A stretch of DNA of 44,518 nt from Mycogone perniciosa (taxonomy: Eukaryota; Ascomycota; Sordariomycetes; Hypocreales; Hypocreaceae): NCBI GenBank assembly GCA_025331125.1, contig JAOALB010000261.1, positions 1 to 44,518 on the forward strand, given 5' to 3'. Numbering within the stretch: the stretch's first letter is position 1; every line of letters starts with the position of its first letter. The translations under genes were made by a program, and so were the position numbers. This document shows, one piece after another, positions 11,401-23,400 of this stretch. A model generated the notes under the pieces. It was not told the DNA's origin and searched no databases. It saw nothing but the letters and a program-made list of their open reading frames with translations.

Positions 11401-14400
11401 GGATAGCTGAAGCTATATTCCTATGGCTTATCACTACCCCCTTTGGTATGCCAGTACTACCTGATGTAAAGACCATATATGCGACAGATGATGGGCTAGA
11501 GTCAGAGCTGTATAGGTGCGGATCCGCTTCATCACTGAAGTCTTGAAAGAAGTCTGAATTGATAGCAACCACCTCTTCAGCCAGCCGAAAGCTTAGAGCC
11601 TGGTTAGAAAGAGAAGACAAGACCAGACCAGCTTTAAGTTGTTGTATAATGGCCTTGAGACGTTGCTCCGGCAGGGAGGGTTCTAGGAACACAAAACCTC
11701 CGCCAGCCTTTAGCACGCCAAGCATCGCGACCGTTGCCCATATCGACTTCTCGAAACACACCGGCACCAGCACGTCCGGACCAACGCCAAGGTCAACAAG
11801 TCGGCCTGCTAACTGTGTCGCAAGCTGATCCAGCGCACCGTACGTCAACTCGCCATCCCAGGCACAGACAGCCAGCGCGCTAGGCTGGGCCCCCGCTCGC
11901 TCGCTAATCAGGTTATGGACACATCGCTCAATTTGATCCGGGACAGTGCTGTTCCATGTCCATATCTCGTCTAGGTCCTCCTGTGTGACCATCTCGATCT
12001 CGGCTAGCATCTGCTCGGGATCCGCACCATCAAGCTGGCGCATTACATACTCGAGCCGCTCTAGCAACTTCTGTACGGTTCGTGGCGTGATCACCCTCGA
12101 GTCAAAGCTGGCTGTAGCCAAGATGTTGTCCGCGCCAAGCCGTATCTCAAGCACGAGAGCATACGTGTTGATCCACTGTTGTTGGCCACCATGCTGCCAC
12201 TTCCCCAGATCCTGGCTAGAGCTGTTCTCCTGCGGCTGGATGACAAGTAGTGTCTGGAACATACATGCCTGCCGACCCTCAGGGGACATCCTAGCAATTC
12301 GATGCAACCCAGTCTGCTCAAAGGGAATCATTTCTGTTGTTTGCCGTTGGGTCATTCGCAGATATTCCGAAACCTTCTGGTGCTTTCTCGCTAACTTCAT
12401 GCGCACCGGAACCGTTGCGATTGTCGGGGCTGCCATCTCGTTAATACCGACGACAGGCGCACTCCTACCAGACACCGTGACACCAAACAATACATCATCT
12501 GAATTGGTCATGCGGCTGGCGACCAGAGCCCACGCGGCACGGATTAGATTTGAGGCGGTAATGTCGGGAGACCATTCCCTATGCGTAGACCATGGAATTT
12601 GATGCTCTACCATATTGTCTGCCTCCGGCTGCTTCACCGATGGCGGGAGAGCTGGGAACGGTGCGCAGTTACAGTCTGCGAGGGATTTCCGCCAATAATC
12701 CGCTACCTCTTTATCATCTTGCTCTCTGATATACTTGATGAATGTTTGGAACTGAGGCTGAGAAGCAAGTATGTCGCCACGGTAGACACGATTGACCGCA
12801 TCAGTAATGCGAGGCAGCGACCAGCCATCATATAGCGCGTGATGTACTGTCCAGACAAACCACTTATGTACGCCTGTATCCGCGTCATCTTTAATAAGAG
12901 CATAGCGTACGAGAGGCTGACCCATCTCCATCGGCCGTTTACTGTCGGCCTCGAGATATCTTTCCAGTCCGGTTGCCTCGATCCAGTGGATTTCCTCATC
13001 CAATACCACCTGCAAGAAGCCGGCATCATCATTCTGCACGATACGGGTGCGCAAGACAGCCAATGTCCGGGCTATCTCTTCCCATGCATTGCATAAAGCC
13101 TTCACATCCAGGTCGGGAGGGACTTCTAGGGTAGCCTGCATAATATAGTCTCCTGGCTGCTTTGATGACAACGACAAAAGACCTTCTTGGAGTGGTGTGC
13201 ATGGATATGCGTCTTTAATAGCGGCGGAGTCCAATTGACACTGAATAGAAATGTCCTGAAGAAGCGAGGTGAGGTCCAAGCTGTCTCCCAGCAGAGCAAA
13301 GGGCTGGATATCCTCTGGCATATTGTCCGCTAAATGAAGCCCCTTGCTAGCCACATGGTCGAGCCTAGGATGGCTAAAGATATCTGTCACTGCCAGTTCA
13401 ATGCCAACCTTGCGAGCCTCACCCACAAGTTTCATGGCCGCGATCGAGTCGCCTCCCAGCTGGAAGAAACTATCATCCAGCCCAATGGTGGCCGGGTCGA
13501 TGTCGAGTACCCGGCCCCATATGCTCTGAATCTGTCGCTCAATCTCTGACGTTGGCTGCCGTTTTGTCCCATTAGCAGTGCGCATCTCGGCCAACTGCTG
13601 GGAAGAGAATGACCCGCCAATCTCGCGGAGCCGTGTCCGGTCTGTCTTCCCTGTGGCTGTCATAGGCAGCTCCTCCATGGAGAAAAACACTGTTGGCATC
13701 ATATAGTTTGGCAGGTGCTCAGCTAGCTTGTCCTCAACATCAGGAGCGATGGGAAGTATCTTGGCACTGATGATGTCTAGCTTGTTATCGGCATTTCTCA
13801 CACTGCCCTCGTTCTGGACAAACGCCACCAACGCCGGTCTTGAATTCTCTCCTTGCAGCACGATGACTTCGGCCACGACCTGCCTTGCCTCTGGCAGACA
13901 TGTCTGGACGCGGTGCTCGACTTCTCCGAGCTCGACTCGCTGCCCGTAGATCTTAACTTGCGCGTCTTTACGCCCAATGAAGGTCAGGCTTCCATCCTCA
14001 TTATAGCGCACCAGGTCACCTGTCTTATACAATTGCCCGCGGCGTCCTGGACGACTTAGCGCACCTCGTAGCAACCATTCTGGATCCTGGATAAATGCTG
14101 CAGCTGTCTTTTCCGGATCATCCAGGTAACCAGGGCCAACCAGAGGCCCTTCGAGGAGTAGCTCACCGATGGATCCGAGTGGTAGCAGATCATGATGGTT
14201 CTCTGGATTGACAATCCAAGTCACCAGCCCTGCGCCTTTTCCTATGCGAGTGCCCTCTTCCAGGCTGGATGCACCACAATTAATCGTGCTCATGGTTGTG
14301 CACTCGCTTGGTCCATATGCATTAAGAACCCGCACCTTATTCCACCAGGGCTTGAGATTGCTAACATGTAACGCTTCGCCAGCGAACACGATTGTTTGCA

Positions 14401-17400
14401 ACTGAGGAAGCTCATTTGGAGATAGCAACTGAGCAACAGACGAGGTAAGGTCAATGACGTTCGCACGTAAAAATGCTATGCTCTGCACCAGCGCGTTTTT
14501 CCGATCTTGATCGCTTGGGACACATAAGCAACCGCCAGCAGCCAAAACTGTGAAGGCATTGCTAATGCATGCATCGAAGGCATACGATGCAAAATCATAG
14601 ACTCTAGATTCTGTCGTTAGTCCCCGAAGCTCTACCTGATGGTGGAGAGCTGAAGCGACATTCCTGTGTGTTATGACAACGCCCTTTGGTGTCCCGGTAC
14701 TGCCGGATGTAAAGACCACATACATAATGGACGATGAGCTTGAGCAGGGTAGCTGCCGCTCAAACGATCGATCATCCAGGTCCGCGAGGAGATCCGAGCT
14801 AACAGTGGCCACCTTTTGGTGCCCCAGCCGCGAGCTGAGTGACTTGTTAGAGAGAGATGATAGAACTAGGTTCGCTTTGGCTTGTCGGACAATGTCCTGC
14901 AGCCGCTGCTCCGGAAGCGAGGAGTCTAGCAACACAAAGCCTCCGCCAGCCTTGAGGACGCCAAGAATAGCAACTGTCGTCCACTTTGACTTCTCGAAAC
15001 ACAACGGCACCAGCACGTCCGGACCAACGCCAAGGTCAACAAGTTGGCCTGCTAACCGCCTCGCAAGATCGTCTAGCTCACTATACGTTAACTCGCCGTC
15101 CCATGCGCACACAGCCGGCGCATTGGGCTGGGCCCGAGCCCGCTCCTGGACTATCTCATGAACGCAGCGTTCAACTGACACCGGAACAGTGCTGTTCCAT
15201 TGCCATATCCGGTCTAGATCAACACCCCCAACCAAACTGAGCTCCTCGAATCGCCTAGAGGGACTAATAATGATCTCAGAGATCGCGATACTCAGGCAGT
15301 CTGCCAGACGCGTAGCTTCGCTCGATGTGATAAATCCTGGACGGAAGCCTAACTGAATGCTGATTTCTGTACTGCTATCAGTAGCATTGACAGTTATATC
15401 ATACTGTAAAGAGTTAGCATTTGTTCTTTGATTGGTGGAGTTTAGTCTTCTTACCTCTGTCGGATCGTTTCCATCAAGGTAGCGGATAACGAGCTCATCG
15501 CGAACCTGGCTACTGTTATCCTCCCTGACTCGTTGCAAATTTAGCCCGGTGTTGAAAAGTGCTGAGGGGCCAAGTCCAAGAGCCCTATGGATCGACGCTA
15601 GAGGAAAGTGTTGGTATGGCAAGCTGCTGAGATAGTCGTTCTGGACCTTCTTTAGAGTCTCGACGACAGACTGAAATTTCAAGTTATCGAAGTGGACTCG
15701 GCAAGGAACCATTCCGATCAAGGGCCCAAAGATTCTCTCTGCATTGTGGATAGGTGCGTCTCGACCCGAAGAGATATTGCCAAAGCATGGCGATGAGGTC
15801 CCCGTATACCTGCTCAGGACAAGCGCCCAAGCAGCTTGGATGACTGTTGCGGCTGTTACCTCCCATTTTGTGCAGAATGCGCGGATCTTGTCTGTGTTCA
15901 AATGGGCCACCTCGACGGGCCTGATACTAGCGCAATCAGTACTATTTTTGCCTGTAGAAGCTGGGAAGAAGCATGGTTCAACATTAGCTAGATGCCGAGT
16001 CCAGAATTTGAGCCCGGCATCCTGTGGCTGCTCTGCCAGGTAGGTGATAAAGTCCTTATATGTGCTAGCCGGACCAAGGCTATTATAATAAGATGCTCGA
16101 AGATCATTCCACAGTATATCCCTTGAGAAACCATCTATGATAGTATGATCCACCTCAAGGCGGAGGCACGCCAGCCTCTCATCAACCTGACAAATGGTGA
16201 GATGGTGCTGCAAGCCGTATTTCTGGTATGATGGAATGCTATTATTCTGCGGCCCTGTGATGTTGGCTGCATTCTTAGATTTCAAGCGAGATATACTTGG
16301 GACCGGATCCCTAAGGACGATATGCATTGCCTTGTTGCTTCCAGGGAAATTGTCAATAATCAGGGATCGCAGGAGTACATGTCTTTTTACGACAGCCTTC
16401 CAGGCTTTCTGTAGCCGATCAAGGTCAAGGCGAGCTTCATGTTCATCTCCAGTCCGAATTTCGATTGCAGACCATGGCCGGTAGTTTGTTGACTCCTTAG
16501 CCTGAGCCATTAAGATACCCTCCTGCATCGGTGAGCAGGGGAATATATCTTCAATATCGTCAAATTGGATCCCATGCTGACTTAGCCAAATACCTTGGAA
16601 TTCGCGAATATCATTATATGACTGGAATGCTAATGGAAAGTCGCTTAGAGTCCATGCAGGAGAGATAAATGGGAGTTCCTTTGCCACCTGAATCAGGGTA
16701 ACCTTATATGTATCAATCCATTCAACGATTTTATCTTGATGGTGCATCTTCTTGTGATAAGTTATTGATGGGATAATTCGCCCTCTATCCACAAGTACGT
16801 TGATCTCGAAGAGGGCAAATCTCTGTAGCTTGAAGCTAAAAGCCGGATCACATCCATCAGGTAAAGAGACTTGTTCAAAGAAAGCATCGCTGCGCTCAAG
16901 CTGCTGGTATAGTCCTGCGTAATTGAAGAGAATCTCAACAGGGAACTCCCCTGCAAATATCTTCGCGCGACTCTCATCTGCAAACCGCGATGTAAAATAC
17001 GACCAGCCATTTCGCGGTACGCTGCGGATACAATCCTTTGTCTGACAGACTATATCGACCAGACTGGCGTTTATGCTCATAGAGACTTGAACAGGGAACA
17101 TGGTCGTGAACCACCCAACTGTGGTTGAGGGGTCGATCCTGTTATCCCAAGGCTCTCGACCATGGCCCTCATTGAAAATCGGGGGAGTAGGGCGATCAGG
17201 GAAAACAAGGCCGAATGAGTAGATAAGCGCCGATATCATGAGCTCGATAGGGCGTGTGCTGAAGGTATCGTTGCAGCTACCAAGAAGCATTGAGCTGATT
17301 GACTCATCGATAGTGAAGCTCTTAACAATAGCATCATCACGGAGATTAGGACTAGACTCCATTCTCCAGTAAGTAAGAAGAGGAGGCTGGAGTTCGAAAG

Positions 17401-20400
17401 GAATCGAGGTGCTAGGGTCCAAGTTCTTAAGAGCATATTGAGCCTGGAGGGTGGCCCAGGACTGGAAACTCATTGAAGGTGGTGTAGTAATTGTGCCTGA
17501 AGTTAGAAGCTCCTCTAGCTCCTGGAATAGCACTCGCCAGGACACCAAGTCAATAACAAGATGATGTATTGTAATAAAAAGCATCTGGGGCTTAGTAAAA
17601 ATTGTGGCGGCAAGAAGCGGACCGCTCTGAATGTCAAGGCGTTTACGACATTGAGTAATAGTCGTAGAGTCTACAGACTCCTGGACACGCACAACAAATG
17701 ACTCCAAGACGTCGCTCGATATGCGCTGCTCCCAGGTTCCCTTCTTATTTTTGCTGAAACGCGCACATAAGATGCTATGTCTGCGAACAAGAATCTCAAG
17801 CGCGTTATATAATGATTGGTATCCCACTTTTATTTTCAACTTGAGCAGAAAAGCCTGATCAAAGCATATCTTAGCATCAGTCTGCAGATGAAGATATAGC
17901 CGCTGAATCGGGCTTAGCTGGAGTGCAGTGTCAGGGGTCAGCAGTTCGTCGAGTGGCACGAGAGGCTCCTGGGATTCCTGGATAAGACCGGTTACTTCAA
18001 GGTCTCTTGCAAGGCTAGATATCGTCCTCTTTTGAAGAATATCAGCAGCGCGGATATCAATGGATAAGGCACGAGCGGCTGATGAGACCTGCATAGCCGT
18101 GATGGAGTCGCCGCCAAGCTGGAAGAAACTGTCATCCAGTCCAATTGTGGCCGAGTCAATGTTAAGCACTCGGCCCCATATGCTCTGAATCTGTCGCTCG
18201 AGCTGTGTTGTCGGCTGCCGTTTTGTGCCTTTAGCCGTCCGTCTCTCGGCCAGCTTCTGCATAGAAAATGAACTACCAATCTCACGTAGCCGTTTCCGGT
18301 CTGTCTTTCCCGAGGGTGTCATGGGCAGCTCTCGCATAGAAAAGAATACTGTCGGCACCATATAGCTTGGCAAACACTTGGTCAGCTTTTCCTCGATATC
18401 TGGAGAGATGGGAAGTATCTCGATCGCGTCGGTGTCCGCCATGTCACTCCTCTGGAGGAACGCCGCCAACGCAGGGCTTGAATTCTCCCCCTGCGGCACG
18501 ATGACTTCTGCCACGATCTGCATTGCCTCTGGCATGCACTCCTGGGCGCGTTGCTCAACTTCCGCAAGCTCAACTCGCTGTCCGCGAATCTTGACTTGCG
18601 TGTCTTTACGCCCAATGAAGGTCAGGTTGCCATCCTCGTTGTACCGCACCAGGTCACCTGTTTTGTACAATCGTCCATGACGTCCTGGATAATCTGGGGC
18701 GCCTCGCAGCAACCAGGTAGGGTCCTCGATGAACGCGGCGGCAGTCTTTTCTGGTTCGTTCAGGTAGCCATGACTGACAAGCGGGCCTTCAAGTGTCAGC
18801 TCGCCAATACATCCAGGTGGGAGTAGGCAATTATGGCTCTCTGGATCTACAATCCAGGTCACCTGCCCGAATCCTCTTCCTAGTCTTGGGACTTCCATAG
18901 CATTGCGTGCCTGGGTATTGATCATGCTGAATGGGGTGCACTCAGATGGCCCATATACACTTAGCACTTTGACTTTTCCCCACCAAATGTTGATATCTTC
19001 AACACGCAGAAGCTCACCACCAATGAAGATGGAATGCAGCTCAGGCATCTGCTCCGGGTAGAGAAGCCTAGCAACAGAGGGCGTGAGAAACACAGTATTG
19101 GCTCTTAGCTGTACAATGCTCTCCGCCAGCTTGTTCTTTCTATCTTCGTCACTCGAGACGCACAAACATCCACCTGAGGAGAGAGCTAAGAAGGTATTGA
19201 GGATAGAGGCGTCAAAGCCGTAAGATGAAAAGTCAAATATTCTTGAGGTTGTCGTAATGCCCAGATGCTCCGTCTGATGATGTAGAGCTGAAGAGAAACT
19301 GACATGTGATATCATTACTCCCTTTGGAGTTCCAGTACTACCAGATGTGAAAACCACATACACAAGAGACGATGGACTGGGGCTAGGTAGGTGCTCAGGT
19401 TCTTGATCATCCAGGTCGGCGAAGAAATCCGAACTGATAATGAGCAGCCGCTGCCCCATCTGCAAGCTTAGAGCTTCATTGGAGGGAGATGACAGGAGCA
19501 GGCTTGCGTTGACCTGTTGAATAATGGCCTGCAGTCGTTGTTCAGGAAGTGAGGGGTCAAGTAATACAAAGCCTCCGCCAGCCTTGAGGACACCAAGGAT
19601 CGCAACGGTCGTCCACTTTGACTTCTCGAAACACAACGGCACCAGCACGTCCGGACCAACACCAAGGTCAACAAGTCGGCCTGCTAACCGCGTCGCAAGC
19701 TCGTCTAGCTCGCGGTACGTCAACTCGCCGTCCCATGCGCACACAGCCGGTGCATTGGGCTGGGCCCCCGCTCGCTCGCTAATCAGGTCATGGACGCAGC
19801 GTTCAACTGGCTCCGGAACAGTGCTGTTCCATTCCCATATGCGCTGCAGATCAATATCTCCAATTAAATTGAGCTCCTCGAGTCGCCTAGAAGAGCTGAT
19901 AATAATCTCGGATATGGCGGTACTCATGCAGGCTGCCAGACGCGTAGCTTCGCTCGATGTAATAAATCCTGGACGGAAGCCTAACTGAATGCTGATTTCT
20001 GTACTGCTATCAGTAGCATTGACAGTTATATCATACTGTAAAGAGTTAGTATGTGTTATATAATTGGTGGAGTTTAGTATTCTTACCTCTGTTGGGTCAT
20101 TTCCATCGAGGTAGCGGATAACGAGCCCATCTCGAACCTGGCCATCATCCTCTCCAGCCCTCTGGAAAGATAGCGCACTGTTGAAAAGTGCTGAGGGGCC
20201 AAGTCCAAGAGCCCTATGGATCGACGCTAGAGGAAAGTGTTGGTATGGCAAGCTGCTGAGATAGTCGTTCTGGACCTTCTTTAGAGTCTCAAGGATAGAC
20301 TGCGACTTATCCAAAGGAACTCGGCAAGGAACCATTCCAATCAAGGGCCCAAAGATTTTCGAACCATTATTAACAAGTATATCTCGGCCTGAGCAGAGAT

Positions 20401-23400
20401 TTCCAAAGCATGGCACACTGGTTCTTGTGTATTTGCCTAGAACAAGGGCCCAAGCAACTTGAATGATTGATGCAGGTGTCACCTCCCATGTTGCGCAGAA
20501 TGCGCGTACCTTGGCTGTGTCGAGGTGGGCCACTTCGATTGATGTAACAATGGGTGTAGCGGGATGGGCATTATTCCCTGCAGAAGCTGGGAGCAAGCAT
20601 GGCTCAGCATCAGCTAGATGCCGTGACCAGAATTCAAGTCCAGCATCTCGTGGTTGATCTTCCAGATACTTGAAGAAATCCTTATACGCACCAGCCGGAC
20701 TAGCACGGCTAAGAGTACCATTATAAGCTGCACGAAGATCATGACATAGTATATACCTTGAGAAGCCATCTATAATGGTGTGATCCACATCAAATCGAAG
20801 ATATGCCCGCTTCTCATCAACCTGACAAATGGTGAGATGATGCTGTAAGCTGTATTTCAGATAGGCTGGAGTGCTGTTTGCTGCCTTGATCTTAGCTTCG
20901 TCATCTGATCCCAAGCAAGATATGCTCGGTAAAGGGTCCTTCAGGATAATATGCATCGCTCTGCTGCTTCCAGGGAAATCATCGATAAGTAGCGATCGTA
21001 AGAGCGCATGTCTTTTCACGACAGCCCGCCACGCTTGTTGCAGGCGATCAAGGTCAAGGCGAGCTTCATGTTCATCTCCAGCAATCCGAATCTCCAGTAT
21101 AGACCATGGCCGGTAGTTTGTTGCGTCCTTAGCCTGAGCCATCAAGATACCCTCCTGCATTGGCGAGCAGGGGAATATATCTTCAATATCGTCAAATTGA
21201 ATACCGAGACGACCTAGGTAAGAGTCTTGGAATGTGCGAATGTCATCATATGACTGGAAAGTAAGTGGAAAATCGCTTAGAGTCCAGGCAGGAGAGATAA
21301 ATGGGAGTTCCTTTGCCATCTGAATCAGGGTGACCTTGTATATATCAATCCATTCAACGATTTTATCTTGATGGCGCATCTTCTTGTGATAAGTTATTGA
21401 TGGGATAATTCGCCCTCTATCCACAAGTACGTTGATCTCGAAGAGGGCAAATCTTCGTAGATTGAGGCTAGAGGCTGGATCACATCCCTCAGGGAGATCA
21501 ACTTGTTCAAACAGAGCATCACTTCGCTCGAGCTGCTGGTATAGGCCTGCGTAATTGAAGAGAATCTCAACAGGGAACTCCCCTGCGAATCTCCTAGCAT
21601 TGGTCTCATCTACAAACCGCGATGTAAAATATGACCAGCCATTTCGCGGTAAGCTGCGGATGCAATCCTTTGTCTGACAGACTATATCGACCAGACTGGC
21701 GTTTGTGCTCGTAGAAACTTGTACAGGGAATATAGTCGTGAACCACCCAACTGTGGTTGAGGGGTCGATCCTATCATCCCAAGGCTCTCGACCGTGGCCC
21801 TCGCTAAAAATTGGAGGGGTGAGACGATGAGGAAACACGATGTTAAATGAGTAGATAAGTGCTGATATCATGAGCTCGATAGGGCGTGTGCTGAAGGTAT
21901 TATTGCAGCCACCAAGAAGCATTGAGCTGGTTGACTCATCGATAGCGAAGCTCTTCACAATAGTATCAACACGGAGATTAGAACTAGACTCCATTCCCCA
22001 GTAAGTAACAAGGGGAGGCTGGAGCTTAAAAGGAATCGAGGTGCTAGGGTCCAAGTTCTCAAGAGCATATTGAGCCTGGAGGGCGGTCCAGGACTGGAAG
22101 CTTATAGAAGATGGCATGGTAATTGTGCCTGAGGTTAGAAGCTCCTCTAGCTCCTGGAACAGCACTCGCCAGGACACCAGGTCAACAATAAGATGGTGTA
22201 TGGTGAGGAAAAGCATCTGGGGCTCGGTGTTGTTGAAAATTATAGCGGCAAGAAGCGGACCGTTCTCGATATCTAGGAATTTACGACATTGAGTAATGAT
22301 TTGGGCAGTATCAGAGTCTGCAGACTCTTGGACATAAATGTCGAAAGATCCCAGAATATCACTTGTTATACGTTGCTCCCGACACCCATCCTTGTTCTTG
22401 ATGAAACGAGTGCGCAGAACGCTATGCCGGCGAATAAGTATCTCAAGCGCGTTAGATAATGATTCATATCTGATTTTTGTCTTCAACTTAAGCAAGAAAG
22501 ACTGGTCAAAACATATTGTCGCATCAGGTTGTAGATGAAGGTACAGCCTCTGCATCGGACTGAACTGCATGACAAGCACATCGTCAGTCGCAGGCAGTTC
22601 GTCAGGTGGCATAAGAGAGTCTTGAACAAGGCCAGTTACTCCAAGGTCTCTTGCAAGGCCGGATATCGTTCTCTTTTGAAGGATATCGGCAGCACGGATG
22701 TCGATAGATGAAGAGCGAGCAGCTGATGAGACCTGCATGGCCGTGATGGAGTCGCCGCCAAGCTGGAAGAAACTGTCATCCAGTCCAATTGTGGCCGAGT
22801 CAATGTTAAGCACTCGGCCCCATATGCTCTGAATCTGTCGCTCGAGCTGTGTTGTCGGCTGCCGTTTTGTGCCTTCAGTCGTCCGCAACTCGGCCAGTTT
22901 TTGTATAGAAAATGAACCACCGATCTCGCGTAGCCGTTTCCGGTCTGTCTTGCCAGTAGCCGTCATGGGTAGCTCCCGCATGGAAAACGATACTGTCGGC
23001 ACCATATAGTTCGGCAGATGCTTGGCCAGCTTTTCCTCGACATCAGTGGCGATGGGGAGTATCTTGATCATGCCGGCGTCCGCCATGTCACTCATCTGGA
23101 GGAACGCTGCTAACATGGGCCTTGAATTCTCCCCCTGCGGCACAATGACTTCGGCCACGACCTGCCTCGCTTCTGGCATGCACTCCAGGACATGGTCCTC
23201 GACTTCTCCGAGTTCAACTCGCTGCCCGCGGATCTTGACCTGCCCGTCCTTCCGCCCGACGAACGTTAGGCTTCCGTCCTCGTTGTAGCGCACCAGGTCA
23301 CCTGTTTTGTATAATCTTCCATGACGTCCAAGCCGGCCAGGCGTGCCTTGACGTAACCACAGCGGATTCTCGATGAATGCTGCAGCGGTCCTTTCCGGAT

